The notes beneath the pieces were generated by a model that was not told the origin of the DNA, did not search any database, and worked only from the letters and a program-made list of their open reading frames with translations. A stretch of DNA of 64,000 bases, taken from assembly GCF_026627255.1 (NCBI RefSeq), contig NZ_JAPNLM010000008.1:124001-188000 (forward strand), given 5' to 3'. The stretch is from Streptomyces antarcticus (GTDB lineage Bacteria; Actinomycetota; Actinomycetes; Streptomycetales; Streptomycetaceae). Positions 40,038-48,965 of the stretch are shown one piece after another; position 1 is the stretch's first letter; each line of letters begins with the position of its first letter. A program made the translations under genes and the position numbers.

Positions 40038-42902
40038 ATGGGAGATCTGCTCGTCTTCGTGCTGAGCGGTCTGGTCTCCGGCGCCCTGTACGCGCTGCTG
40101 GCCACCGGGCTCGTACTGTCGTACTCGGCGTCCGGGCTGTTCAACTTCGCCCACGGGGCCACCGCCTACCTGTGCGCGCTCACCTTCTACGAACTGCACT
40201 CCGGACTGGGCTGGCCGGCCGTCCCCGCGGCGCTGCTGGTGGTGTTCGTGCTGGCGCCCGGCCTCGGATGGGCGCTGGACCGGCTGATGTTCCGCCGCCT
40301 CGCACGGGTCGGCGAGACCGCGCAGATCGTCGCGACCATCGGACTGCTGGTCGCGCTGCCGGCCGCCGGGCTATGGGCGGTGGAGCTGCTCGCGGACGCG
40401 GGCGCGCCCGTCAAACCGGCGGAGAACCAGTTCGGGCTGCCGGGGGTGGGGCCGAGCCCCGCGGTCTCCTGGCAGCTCGCCGACGGCGTCGGCATCGACT
40501 CCGACCAGCTGATCACCTGGGTGGTGACGGCGCTGGTGGCGGTCGCCCTGTGGGTGCTGATGCGGCACACGCGGCTGGGGCTGCGGCTGCGGGCGGCCGT
40601 CGACAACCGCTCGCTGACCGAGCTGCGCGGGATCAGTGCCGACCGGCTCTCCTCGGTGGCGTGGATGATCGCGTCGGGGCTGGCCGGACTGGCGGGCGTA
40701 CTGGCGACGCCGCTGCTGGGGCTGTCGGCGCACGACTTCACGCTGTTCCTGTTCGTGTCGGCGACGGCCGCCGTCATCGGGCGGTTCGCGTCGGTGCCGC
40801 TCGCGTTCGCCGGCGGGCTCGGCCTGGGCGTGCTGCAGAACCTCGTCGCCGGGTACGCCTCCTTCGCCGAGGACATCACCGGGCTGCGGACGGCGGTGCC
40901 CTTCCTCATCCTGTTCGGCGGGCTGCTCGTGCTGACCCGCCGGGCCCGGACCGCGGGGACCTCCGCCGTGGACGCGCCGCCGGTGGACCATCTGGCCGGG
41001 GCGTCCTGGCTGCGGCGCTGGGGCGGGTGGGCGGCGGGCGCCGTGCTGCTGGGCACGGCGTTCTACACGGTGGCGACACCGTTCTGGAGCGGACTGCTGG
41101 CCCAGGGGCTGGCCATCGCCCTGGTGTTCATGTCCTTCACGGTGGTGACCGGGCTCGGCGCGATGGTGTCCCTGGCCCAGGCCGCCTTCGTCACGGGCGC
41201 CGCGCTGGTGGCCGGGCTGCTGATGAGCCGCGGCTGGCCGTTCGTGGCCGCGCTGGCGGTGGGCACCTGTGTGGCCGCGCTGCTGGGGGCGCTGGTCGCG
41301 CTGCCGGCGCTGCGGCTGGGGGGCCGGTCCCTGGCGCTGGCCACGCTGGCACTGGCGTTCCTCGCCGACCAGGTGCTGTTCCAGCTGAGGTGGCTGCGCA
41401 ACGGGGACGCGGGGTGGTCGATCCCCCGACCGGTGTTCGGGCCGGTGGACCTGTCCGACGACCGGGCGCTCGGGGTGGCCCTGGTCGTCCTGGTCGCGGC
41501 GGTCGCGGCGGGGCTGAGCGCGCTGCGGAACTCGCCGTCCGGGAGGGCGATGCTCGCCGTACGGTCGGCTCCTGCGGCGGCGATGGCCTCGGGGGTGTCG
41601 GTACTGCGGACGAAGCTGCTGATGTTCACCCTGTCGGCGGGGCTGGCCGGGTTCGGGGGCGTGCTGTACGCCTCGTACAACACCCGGATCACCGCGACCG
41701 ACTTCACGGCGATGACGGGGCTGGTGTGGCTGGCCGTGGTGGTGGCGGCCGGAGTGCGCAGGCCGCAGTACGCGGTGGTGGCGGGGCTGGTGTTCGCCGT
41801 CGCGCCGCGGCTGCTCGCGGACTACGTGACGGAGTCGGCCCACCTGCCGGTGATCCTGTTCGGCCTGGCGGGCCTGGCCCTCGCCAACGATCCCGACGGC
41901 TACTGCGCCGCCGTTCCGGTGCGGTGGGCGCGCAGGCGCGCCGCGGGCACCGGGCGGGTCGGAGCGAAGCGGGCGGACGGAGTGGCGCGGGCGGACGGAG
42001 CGGGGCAGGCGGACGGGGTGGCGCGAGCAGACGAGGCCGAACGGGCAGGCGGAGTGGCGCGGGCGGGCGGCCCCGCGGACCGGGCGGCGGCCGCCCCGGC
42101 CGGCCGGACCGGGCCGACGGGCATCTCCGCGGTCCCGCGTCCCGGCCCGGGTCCGGGCTCCGGCGCCCCGGTCCCCGGTCCCCGGCCGGTGTCGGCGACG
42201 GCCGAGGCGCGTCCCGCGCTGGAGTTGCGCGCGGTCACCGCCGGGTACGACGGCGGGCTCGTCCTGCACGGGGTGGACCTCGTGGTCCGGCGGGGGGAGA
42301 TCCTCGCCGTCCTCGGGCCCAACGGTGCGGGGAAGAGCACCGCCTGCAAGGTGGCCGCCGGGCTGCTGCCCGCCGGGGGCGGGAGTGTGTTCGTGGCCGG
42401 GCGGGACGCGACGCGGGACGGGCCCGTGCGCCGGTCCCGGGCCGGCGTGCTGCTCGCCCCGGAGGGCCGGGGGATCTTCCCCGCGCTCACCATCGAGGAG
42501 AACCTCGCGCTGTACCTCCGGGACGCCGACGCCCGGACCGCCGTCTATGACCGCTTCCCCCGCCTCGGGGAGCGGCGCGGGGTGGCCGCCGGGTCCCTGT
42601 CCGGCGGGGAGCAGCAGATGCTGGCGCTGGCACCGCTGCTGCAGCGGCCGCCCGAGGTGCTGATCGCCGACGAGCCCTCGCTCGGGCTCGCGCCCCGGGT
42701 CGTGGAGGAGGTGTACGCGCTGCTGACCGAGCTCCGCGGGGCCGGTACGGCGCTGCTGCTGGTGGAGGAGAAGGCGGCCGGGATCCTCGGGGTCGCGGAC
42801 ACGGTCGCGTACCTCTCCCAGGGCCGGGTCTCGTGGTGCGGTCCGCGGGCCGAGGTCGAGGCGGGCCGGCTCACCGAGGCCTACCTGGGGATGGCGACAT
42901 GA
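40038..42902 (+). CDS. Fused LivH-LivM-LivF: two permease domains plus ATPase in one chain
   Basis: A 954-residue protein that joins three subunits normally made separately. Residues 1-300 are a LivH-type permease (GLVSGALYALLATGLVLSYSASGLFNFAHGA). Residues 335-620 are a LivM-type permease (GLAIALVFMSFTVVTGLGAMVSLAQAAF, later LSAGLAGFGGVLYASYNTRIT). Residues 620-727 are an Ala/Arg/Pro-rich linker with ADGVAR repeats. Residues 728-954 are a LivF-type ATPase with Walker A GPNGAGKS, signature LSGGEQQ and Walker B VLIADEPSLGLAP. No stop or start interrupts the joins. The LivG-type ATPase is separate, overlapping by four bases. One copy of each domain per chain plus LivG would give a 1:1 complex. 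Confidence 0.93.
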   Translation: MGDLLVFVLSGLVSGALYALLATGLVLSYSASGLFNFAHGATAYLCALTFYELHSGLGWPAVPAALLVVFVLAPGLGWALDRLMFRRLARVGETAQIVATIGLLVALPAAGLWAVELLADAGAPVKPAENQFGLPGVGPSPAVSWQLADGVGIDSDQLITWVVTALVAVALWVLMRHTRLGLRLRAAVDNRSLTELRGISADRLSSVAWMIASGLAGLAGVLATPLLGLSAHDFTLFLFVSATAAVIGRFASVPLAFAGGLGLGVLQNLVAGYASFAEDITGLRTAVPFLILFGGLLVLTRRARTAGTSAVDAPPVDHLAGASWLRRWGGWAAGAVLLGTAFYTVATPFWSGLLAQGLAIALVFMSFTVVTGLGAMVSLAQAAFVTGAALVAGLLMSRGWPFVAALAVGTCVAALLGALVALPALRLGGRSLALATLALAFLADQVLFQLRWLRNGDAGWSIPRPVFGPVDLSDDRALGVALVVLVAAVAAGLSALRNSPSGRAMLAVRSAPAAAMASGVSVLRTKLLMFTLSAGLAGFGGVLYASYNTRITATDFTAMTGLVWLAVVVAAGVRRPQYAVVAGLVFAVAPRLLADYVTESAHLPVILFGLAGLALANDPDGYCAAVPVRWARRRAAGTGRVGAKRADGVARADGAGQADGVARADEAERAGGVARAGGPADRAAAAPAGRTGPTGISAVPRPGPGPGSGAPVPGPRPVSATAEARPALELRAVTAGYDGGLVLHGVDLVVRRGEILAVLGPNGAGKSTACKVAAGLLPAGGGSVFVAGRDATRDGPVRRSRAGVLLAPEGRGIFPALTIEENLALYLRDADARTAVYDRFPRLGERRGVAAGSLSGGEQQMLALAPLLQRPPEVLIADEPSLGLAPRVVEEVYALLTELRGAGTALLLVEEKAAGILGVADTVAYLSQGRVSWCGPRAEVEAGRLTEAYLGMAT
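41940..42065. repeat. Imperfect repeats in the permease-ATPase linker
   Basis: Variants of gcggacggagtggcgcgg recur four to five times and encode ADGVAR-, ADGAGQ-, ADEAER- and AGGVAR-like units. The segment joins the second permease domain to the ATPase domain and is likely unstructured. Confidence 0.7.
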
Positions 42903-43669
42903 GCGGCGACGTGCTCCGGGCCACGGGCGTCAGCGTCCGCTTCGGCGGTGTCCGGGCCCTGACCGGGGTGGACCTCGGCGTCCGGGCCGGGGAGGTGTGC
43001 GGGCTGATCGGGCCGAACGGGGCCGGGAAGACCACGCTGTTCGACGTGCTGTCCGGCATCCGGCGGCCCGACGAGGGGCGGCTGCTGCTCGACGGCGCCG
43101 ACATCACGCGCCGTTCCCCCGTCTGGCGGGCCCGGCACGGGATGCGCCGGACGTTCCAGCGCCAGCAGCTGTTCGGCCAGCTCAGCGTCGCCGACAACGT
43201 GCTGGTGGCGCAGGAGTGGCGGGGCGGCGGGGGCGGTCTCGCCGCCGACCTGCTGGCGTTCCCCGCCCGGCTGGCCCGGGAACGGGAGCGGCGGGCCCGG
43301 GTCGAGCGGGTGCTGGCGGGCTGCGGGATCGGCGCGCTCGGCGCCTCGTACGCGGGCGGACTGCCCGTCGGGCAGGCCCGGATGGCGGAGCTGGCCCGCG
43401 CGGTGGCCGACCCGCCGCGGGTGCTGCTGCTGGACGAGCCGGCGTCCGGCATGTCGGCACCCGAGCGCGAGCGGCTCGCGGCGGTGATCCGGCGCCTCGC
43501 ACGGGAGGACGGCTGCGCGGTGCTGCTGGTCGAGCACAACGTGGCGTTCGTGATGGACCTCTGCACGCGGGTGGTGGTCCTGGACCTCGGGACGGTGCTG
43601 GCCGAGGGGACCGCGGCCGAGGTGCGGGCCGACCCGTCCGTGAGGGAGGCGTACCTGGGAACCTCCTGA
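42899..43669 (+). CDS. LivG-type ABC transporter ATPase
   Basis: A 256-residue ATPase coupled to the fused gene by an ATGA overlap. Walker A is GPNGAGKTT (about 37-45), the LivG-specific insertion follows (RRTFQRQQLFGQLSVADNVLVAQ), the signature is degenerate (GGLPVGQARMAELARA), Walker B is VLLLDEPASGMS and the switch His is in LLVEHNVAFVM. LPxGQ signatures are normal in LivG proteins. It completes the transporter with the fused permease/ATPase and the lipoprotein. Confidence 0.92.
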   Translation: MSGDVLRATGVSVRFGGVRALTGVDLGVRAGEVCGLIGPNGAGKTTLFDVLSGIRRPDEGRLLLDGADITRRSPVWRARHGMRRTFQRQQLFGQLSVADNVLVAQEWRGGGGGLAADLLAFPARLARERERRARVERVLAGCGIGALGASYAGGLPVGQARMAELARAVADPPRVLLLDEPASGMSAPERERLAAVIRRLAREDGCAVLLVEHNVAFVMDLCTRVVVLDLGTVLAEGTAAEVRADPSVREAYLGTS

Positions 43670-43717
43670 GGGGAGGCCTTCCGTACGGGGGGCGGGTGCC
43701 CTGACGTGGCGGGAATA

Positions 43718-43754
43718 CGTCGTACGGGGGGCCGGTTGCCGCCCCCGTACGACG
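43718..43754 (+). terminator. Hairpin terminator after the ABC operon
   Basis: CGTCGTACGGGGG (43718-43730) pairs perfectly with CCCCCGTACGACG (43742-43754) around an 11-base loop, about 50 bp after the livG stop and 31 bp before the next gene. No T-run follows. Confidence 0.7.
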
Positions 43755-43785
43755 CAACCGAACCGACGCGAGGGAACGGCCAGAC

Positions 43786-44634
43786 GTGAACCAGGTCCCC
43801 ACCATCAAGCTCAACAACGGCACGCTCATGCCCCAGCTCGGCTACGGCGTGTGGCAGGTGCCGGACGACGAGGCGGAGCAGGCCGTCGCGACCGCTCTGG
43901 AGGCGGGCTACCGCAGCGTCGACACGGCGGCCGTCTACGGCAACGAGGCCGGTACCGGCAGGGCCGTCGCGGGCTCCGGCGTGCCGCGCGGGGAACTGTT
44001 CGTCACCACCAAGCTGTGGAACGGCCCGTCGCAGGCGTGGGGGCGCGACGAGGTCCTGCGCGCGTTCGACGACTCGCTCGGGAAGCTGGGCCTGGACCAC
44101 GTCGACCTGTACCTGATCCACTGGCCGCGCCCGATGCGCGAGGACTTCCTCGCCATCTGGAAGACCTTCGAGGAACTCGCGGAGAGCGGCCGCGCCAAGG
44201 CGGTCGGCGTGTCGAACTTCCGCCCGGCGGACCTGGACCGGCTCGCCGCGGAGAGTCCGCTGGTCCCGGCCGTGAACCAGATCGAGCTGCACCCGCTCTT
44301 TCCGCAGACCGAGCTGCGCGCCCTGCACGCGGAGCGCGGGATCGTCACCGAGGCCTGGTCCCCGCTGGGCCAGGGCAAGGAGCTGCTGGCGCTGCCGGAG
44401 GTGGCCGCGATCGCCGCCAGGCACGAGCGTTCCGCCGCGCAGGTGGTGCTGCGCTGGCACCTCCAGCACGGGAACGTGGTGATCCCCAAGTCGGTGACCC
44501 CGGCCCGCATCCGGGAGAACCTGGACGTCTTCGGCTTCGAGCTGGACGCCGCCGACGTCGCGGCGCTGGACGCGCTGGGCGCGGGCGCCGCCGGCCGCCG
44601 GATCGGGCCGGACCCGTCCGTCTTCGACGTCTGA
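43786..44634 (+). CDS. Aldo/keto reductase
   Basis: A 282-residue NADPH-dependent AKR with the complete catalytic tetrad: Asp46 and Tyr51 (VDTAAVYGNE), Lys76 (TTKLWNG) and His112 (LIHWPRP). GVSNFRPADLDRL, NQIELHPLFPQ and the cofactor loop IPKSVTPARIRENLDVF are typical of the 2,5-diketo-gluconate reductase group. The start is GTG 43786. The physiological substrate is unknown. The next gene, a ricin-type domain protein, follows after 21 bp and may be co-transcribed. Confidence 0.92.
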   Translation: MNQVPTIKLNNGTLMPQLGYGVWQVPDDEAEQAVATALEAGYRSVDTAAVYGNEAGTGRAVAGSGVPRGELFVTTKLWNGPSQAWGRDEVLRAFDDSLGKLGLDHVDLYLIHWPRPMREDFLAIWKTFEELAESGRAKAVGVSNFRPADLDRLAAESPLVPAVNQIELHPLFPQTELRALHAERGIVTEAWSPLGQGKELLALPEVAAIAARHERSAAQVVLRWHLQHGNVVIPKSVTPARIRENLDVFGFELDAADVAALDALGAGAAGRRIGPDPSVFDV

Positions 44635-44655
44635 GGGCCGGGGGGACTCGCGCGC

Positions 44656-45075
44656 GTGAACGTCCCTGACGGGACCTACGAGGTCCGCAACGTCGCCAGT
44701 GGGCTGCTCCTCCAGGTGGAGGCCGGCAACCGGGTGGTGGTCGCGCACGCCGGGCCGGTGCCGGACGCCGCGCGGTGGGAGGTCTCGCCCGTGCACGCGG
44801 GCGGGGGGCTGTTCCACCTGGTGAGCGTCCACAACGGCAGGCGCCTGGACGTGGCGAACGCCTCCACCGAGAGCGGCGCCCGCGTGCAGGTGTGGAAGGC
44901 GAACGCCTTCGGGGCGCAGGAGTGGCTGGTCGAGGAGCACCTCGACGCCCCCGGCGTGGTCTCGCTGGTCGCCGCCATCAGCGGTCTCCCGCTGGAGGCG
45001 GACGCCGAGGGCCGGGCCCGCCAGTGCGAGGACACCGACTCGCCGGGCCAGTGGTGGCGGCTGGAGCGGGTGTAG
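44656..45075 (+). CDS. Ricin-type beta-trefoil (RICIN) domain protein, no signal peptide
   Basis: A 139-residue protein that is essentially one beta-trefoil lectin fold. Three subdomains are visible: DGTYEVRNVASGLLLQVEAGN, LVSVHNGRRLDVANASTESGARVQVW and AISGLPLEADAEGRARQCEDTD. QxW-type motifs occur as AQEW and GQWW. Most bacterial RICIN domains are attached to secreted hydrolases. This one starts directly at the fold (GTG 44656) with no export signal, so it is probably cytoplasmic or exported by another route. It follows an aldo/keto reductase closely. Confidence 0.8.
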   Translation: MNVPDGTYEVRNVASGLLLQVEAGNRVVVAHAGPVPDAARWEVSPVHAGGGLFHLVSVHNGRRLDVANASTESGARVQVWKANAFGAQEWLVEEHLDAPGVVSLVAAISGLPLEADAEGRARQCEDTDSPGQWWRLERV

Positions 45076-45108
45076 CGGCGGCGGCCCCGGCCGTCGGGGC
45101 CGCCGCCG
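45076..45108 (+). terminator. GC-rich hairpin terminator
   Basis: CGGCGGCGGCCCC pairs perfectly over 13 bp with GGGGCCGCCGCCG around a seven-base loop, starting on the base after the RICIN-protein stop codon. It also faces the convergent pterin dehydratase gene. Confidence 0.75.
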
Positions 45109-45171
45109 CGGGTGGCATCGCCTGCCTCGTCCGCGGCGGGGCGGGGCGGGGCGGCCGGTCGTGCGGCGGCT

Positions 45172-45477
45172 TCAGCTCGCGCCGTGGGCCGGGGCGAGGG
45201 ACTCCACGCGCTGGGCGAGCGCGAAGTCGGTCTCGGTGACGGCTCCGCCGGCGTCGTGGCTGTTGACCGACACGCGGACGGTGTTGTAGCCGAGGGTCAG
45301 GTCCGAGTGGTGGTTCAACTCGTCCTGGACGGAGGCGATGTGGGCGACGAGGGCGCTCGCGGCGAAGTGCGTGCCCAGCCGGTAGGTGCGGATGATGCGG
45401 TCGTCCTCGAAGGCCCAGCCGGGGAGTTCCCGCAGCCGGTCCTCGATCTCCTTCTGTGACAGCGGCTCACTCGGCAT
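45172..45477 (-). CDS. Pterin-4a-carbinolamine dehydratase
   Basis: A 101-residue PCD/DCoH protein, which recycles the pterin cofactor of aromatic amino-acid hydroxylases by dehydrating the 4a-hydroxy form. The active-site region ELNHHSDLTLGYNTVRVSVNSHDAGG, with paired His and a later His, and TETDFALAQRVE are intact. The N-terminus has the family motif LSQKEIEDRLRELPGWAFEDD. AAGGAG lies seven bases before ATG 45477. No aromatic hydroxylase gene is nearby. Confidence 0.92.
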   Translation of the reverse strand: MPSEPLSQKEIEDRLRELPGWAFEDDRIIRTYRLGTHFAASALVAHIASVQDELNHHSDLTLGYNTVRVSVNSHDAGGAVTETDFALAQRVESLAPAHGAS

Positions 45478-45623
45478 CGGGCGGCTCCTTCTCCTCATGA
45501 CGGGGGTGTCAAGGTTCCCACAGCGTGCGCCGGGGCGGCCCTTTCGCGCCATAGTGCACCCGGGTACTCCTGCGCCTTCCGCGCCGGGCACGCCCCTCAT
45601 ATGCTCCTGCGCCGGACGTGACT

Positions 45624-45638
45624 GTTACCAGCGGTAAC
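45624..45638 (+). promoter_or_regulatory. GTTACC-GGTAAC palindrome before the Tat-exported oxidoreductase
   Basis: GTTACC and GGTAAC flank AGC, with AC-T / A-GT like extension, ending 13 bp before the ATG at 45652. The position over the leader fits a repressor operator. Confidence 0.5.
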
Positions 45639-45651
45639 TAGTGGCAGGGGC

Positions 45652-47439
45652 ATGGGCATGGGCATGAAGGACACGGGCAGTTCCAGGCGTACGTTCATCG
45701 CGGGCGCGGGGGCGGCCGCCACCGCCGGCGCCCTACCCGCTGCCGGGGAGGCGCACGCGTCCGGGGCCGCAGCCGGTGCGCCGCGTACCGTGGCCGTCCT
45801 CGGCGGCGGCGTCGCCGGCCTGACCGCCGCGCACGAGCTGGCCGAGCGCGGGTACGCCGTCACGGTGTACGAGCGCCGGGCGCTCGGCGGCAAGGCCCGC
45901 AGCATGGACGTACCGGGCAGCGCCCGCGGCGGACGGCGTCCGCTCCCCGCCGAGCACGGCTTCCGCTTCATCCCCGGCATCTACCACAACCTGCCCGACA
46001 CCCTGCGGCGCATCCCCTTCCCCGGCAACGCCAACGGCGTGTGGGACAACCTCGTCGCCCCGCGCGAGATGATGTTCGCCCGCGCCGGCGGCCGCGAGGA
46101 CCTGCGCGCCCCGATCCCGTGGCCCGGCCACTCCCCCGCCGAGCTGACGCCGGAGGAGCTGCGGCGCGCCCTGACCGGGATCCTGCAGTCGCTGGTCCGG
46201 CTGCCGCCGCACGAGACCGCGTACTTCGTCAACCGCGCGCTCGTCTTCCTGACCAGCTGCGACGAGCGGCGCGACGAGGTGTGGGAGCGCACCCCCTGGT
46301 GGGACTTCGTGCGCGCCGCGCGGATGTCGCAGGAGTACCAGCGCGTCCTCGCGATCGGCGTCACCCGCAACATCGTGGCGACGAAGGCCGAGGAGGCCTC
46401 CACCCGTACGGTCGGAACGCTCGGCGAGGCCTTCGTCTTCAACCTGCTGGGGCGCGGCGCGGACGGCCCGCCGGACCGCATCCTGAACCTGCCGACGAAC
46501 GAGGCGTGGATCGACCCGTGGGAGGCCCGTCTGCGCTCCCTGGGCGTGGAGTTCCGGATCGGCTGGACCGTACGGGAGGTGCGGTACGGCGACGGCCGGG
46601 TGAGCGGGGTCGCCGTGTCGGACCCGGACGGCGCCCAGCGGACCGTCACCGCCGACCACTATGTCTCGGCGCTGCCGGTGGAGCACGCCCGCCGGACGTG
46701 GAGCGCGGCCCTGCGGGCGGCCGATCCGATGCTGGGGCGCTGCGACCGGCTGAGGACGGACTGGATGACGGGCATCCAGTTCTACCTGACCGAGCGGGCG
46801 GAACTGGTCCACGGCCACCTCAACTGCATTGATTCGCCCTGGTCGTTGACGGCGATCCAGCAGGCGGAGCACTGGCCCTCCCGGAACTTCCCCGCCGACT
46901 ACGGCGACGGCACGGTGGCCGACTGCCTGTCGGTGGACATCTCGGAGTGGGACAAGCCCGGGATCTTGTACGGGAAGACGGCCAGACAGTGCACCCGCGA
47001 GGAGGTGGCGCGCGAGGTGTGGGCGCAGCTGAAGGCCTCCCTGAACGACACCGGGAAGACCCTGCTGTCGGACGCGCGGCTGCACTCGTGGTTCCTGGAC
47101 CCGGGCGTGGACGGCCTCGGCACCCCGAACCCCACCAACGAGGACGAGCTGCTGATCCACCCGGTCGGCACCTTCCACAACCGGCCGACCGCGGGCACCC
47201 GGGTGCCGAACTTCTTCCTCAGCGGGGACTACGTGGCGGTCGACATCGACCTCGCGACGATGGAGGGGGCCAACGCCTCGGCCCGCGCGGCCGTCAACTC
47301 CCTTCTGGACCATGACGGTTCGGCGGCGCGGCGGTGCACGGTGCACCCTCTGTACCGGGCGCCGGAGGTCGAGTCGGCCAAGCGGCACGACAGGTGGCGC
47401 CACCGGCTCGGCCTGCCGAACGTCTTCGACCTCGGGTGA
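45652..47439 (+). CDS. Tat-exported FAD-dependent oxidoreductase (amine-oxidase/desaturase fold)
   Basis: A 595-residue flavoprotein with a twin-arginine signal [17 protein letters not shown] (residues 9-25) and Ala-rich signal region. The FAD-binding motif is [29 protein letters not shown], continuing GGKARS, the pattern of phytoene-desaturase, hydroxysqualene-dehydroxylase and amine-oxidase enzymes. The C-terminal FAD motif is [45 protein letters not shown] and WDPWEARL-like [15 protein letters not shown] are conserved in the uncharacterised actinobacterial subgroup. The substrate is unknown. Three in-frame ATGs (45652, 45658, 45664) follow CAGGGG; the first is used. Confidence 0.85.
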   Translation: MGMGMKDTGSSRRTFIAGAGAAATAGALPAAGEAHASGAAAGAPRTVAVLGGGVAGLTAAHELAERGYAVTVYERRALGGKARSMDVPGSARGGRRPLPAEHGFRFIPGIYHNLPDTLRRIPFPGNANGVWDNLVAPREMMFARAGGREDLRAPIPWPGHSPAELTPEELRRALTGILQSLVRLPPHETAYFVNRALVFLTSCDERRDEVWERTPWWDFVRAARMSQEYQRVLAIGVTRNIVATKAEEASTRTVGTLGEAFVFNLLGRGADGPPDRILNLPTNEAWIDPWEARLRSLGVEFRIGWTVREVRYGDGRVSGVAVSDPDGAQRTVTADHYVSALPVEHARRTWSAALRAADPMLGRCDRLRTDWMTGIQFYLTERAELVHGHLNCIDSPWSLTAIQQAEHWPSRNFPADYGDGTVADCLSVDISEWDKPGILYGKTARQCTREEVAREVWAQLKASLNDTGKTLLSDARLHSWFLDPGVDGLGTPNPTNEDELLIHPVGTFHNRPTAGTRVPNFFLSGDYVAVDIDLATMEGANASARAAVNSLLDHDGSAARRCTVHPLYRAPEVESAKRHDRWRHRLGLPNVFDLG

Positions 47440-47495
47440 GGCCGGCGCCGGGCTCCGGGCCCCCGGCACCCCCGGCGCTCGGCTAACGTCGGGGC

Positions 47496-48284
47496 ATGAC
47501 GACGACCGGCGTGGGCGCGCTGTTGCGGACGTGGCGGGAGCGGCGCGGCATCAGCCAGCTGGAGCTGGCGGGCCGCGCCGACTCCTCGTCCCGGCACATC
47601 AGCTTCGTGGAGAACGGCAGGTCGCGGCCGAGCGAGGAGATGGTGCTGCGGCTCGCGGAGCACCTCGACGTACCGGTGCGCGACCGCAACGCCCTGCTCG
47701 TGGCGGCCGGTTACGCGCCCCGGTACGCGCACACCCCGCTGGACGCCCCCGCGATGGCCGCCCTGCGCGAGGGGCTGGAGCGGCTGCTGACCGGCTACGA
47801 GCCGTACCCGGCGCTGATCGTGGACGGGACGTACACGGTGGTGGCCGCCAACCGGGGCATCGCGATGCTGCTGGAGGGCCTGCCGGAGCACCTGCTGACA
47901 CCGCCGCTAAACGCGATGCGGATCACCCTGCACCCGCAGGGCCTCGCGCCGCGGATCCACAACCTCAAGGAGTGGCGGGGTCACCTGCTGGGCCAGATGG
48001 AGCGGCAGATCGCGCTGGCCCGCTCGCGGAAGCTGCGGGAGCTCTACGAGGAGGTGTCGGCGTACCCGGTGGCGGACCGGCCGGGCGACGCGGAGCCGGA
48101 GGAGGCCGTCCCGTACGTCGCGCTGCCGCTGGTGATCGAGCACGACGGGCGCCTGCTGTCCTTCGTGTCGTCCATCTCCACCTTCAACACCCCGATGGAC
48201 GTCACCGTCGCCGAGCTGGCCATCGAGACGATGCTCCCGGCGGACCCGGCGACGGCGAAGTACCTCCGCTCACTGTCGGATTGA
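47496..48284 (+). CDS. XRE-family regulator with MmyB-type ligand-binding domain
   Basis: A 262-residue regulator. The HTH occupies residues 5-65 (LLRTWRERRGISQLELAGRADSSSRHISFVENGRSRPSEEMVLRLAEHL). The MmyB-type ligand-binding domain follows (YEPYPALIVDGTYTVVAANRGIAMLLEGLPEHLL, later LPLVIEHDGRLLSFVSSISTFNTPMDVTVAELAIETMLPAD). Its last 15 bases overlap the convergent gene ending at 48270. That partner, a small membrane protein, is the likeliest target or accessory. Confidence 0.9.
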   Translation: MTTTGVGALLRTWRERRGISQLELAGRADSSSRHISFVENGRSRPSEEMVLRLAEHLDVPVRDRNALLVAAGYAPRYAHTPLDAPAMAALREGLERLLTGYEPYPALIVDGTYTVVAANRGIAMLLEGLPEHLLTPPLNAMRITLHPQGLAPRIHNLKEWRGHLLGQMERQIALARSRKLRELYEEVSAYPVADRPGDAEPEEAVPYVALPLVIEHDGRLLSFVSSISTFNTPMDVTVAELAIETMLPADPATAKYLRSLSD

Positions 48285-48692
48285 TCCCGCCCGCACTGCC
48301 AGCTGCTGGAGTACGGCGAACGCGGCGACGGTGGCGGCCTGCGCCGGGATCCACACCAGGCCCGCCGTGGTGGGCGAGAGCCAGACGAGCAGCGACACCA
48401 GGCTCAGCGCGGCCCAGGCGTAGTTCACCTCGACGACCAGCCGCACCGCGAGGCCGGGCGGCTGCCGCCGCGAGGCCAGCCACCCGACGCCGGCGCCGTA
48501 CGCGGCCAGCAGGACGCCCAGGCCGAGGAGCAGCCCCTCCCCGACCCCGAGCAGCCGCCCGAGCGCGGCCGGGAAGGCGAGGTAGGCGAGTCCGTTGGCG
48601 GTGGTGACCACGGCGTCGAGGGCCAGGAACCGCCGCAGCGCGACCTGCGGCTCGGGGGTGCGGGCGATGCCGCCGAGAAGGGTTGTGGACAT
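48270..48692 (-). CDS. Small four-helix membrane protein next to an MmyB-type regulator
   Basis: A 140-residue protein that is almost entirely hydrophobic, with four helices: ALDAVVTTANGLAYLAFPAAL, LLLGLGVLLAAYGAGVGWLA, VNYAWAALSLVSLLVWLS and LVWIPAQAATVAAFAVLQQLAV. It begins MSTTLLGGIARTPEP. The arrangement resembles small integral membrane proteins of unknown function often found beside MmyB-type regulators. Its 3' end overlaps the regulator gene by 15 bp on the other strand. Confidence 0.75.
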   Translation of the reverse strand: MSTTLLGGIARTPEPQVALRRFLALDAVVTTANGLAYLAFPAALGRLLGVGEGLLLGLGVLLAAYGAGVGWLASRRQPPGLAVRLVVEVNYAWAALSLVSLLVWLSPTTAGLVWIPAQAATVAAFAVLQQLAVRAGSIRQ

Positions 48693-48796
48693 GGGGGATC
48701 AGCCTCCGTCGAGGTGGGGCGTGCCGTTCGGGTACGGGCCCCGGAGCCGAGTGCGCGACCCCGGAACCCGCACCCCCACTCTGCGGCGCCCCGCCA

Positions 48797-48940
48797 TGGC
48801 GGTCGATTACCCGAGAGGTAACGGCCCAGCTCCGCGACCAGCGCCCGCAGGGATCCGGCGACGCCCCGCGCGGCCCGCTGGTCCGGGAAGTCCGACCGGA
48901 TGCGCCGGTGCAGGCGCTCCGTGACCACGTCGTCGACCAC
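48797..48940 (-). pseudogene. Possible remnant of a small helical protein
   Basis: From GTG 48940, with GGAGGG about six bases upstream, 48 residues look protein-like and helical (VVDDVVTERLHRRIRSDFPDQ, then AARGVAGSLRALVAELGRYLSG). After that the frame becomes low-complexity and would run far into the next gene's coding region. It may be the start of a gene cut short, or a chance frame with a good ribosome site. No family is recognised. Confidence 0.3.
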
Positions 48941-48965
48941 AGCCGCCCTCCCCCTCTTCCTCTTC

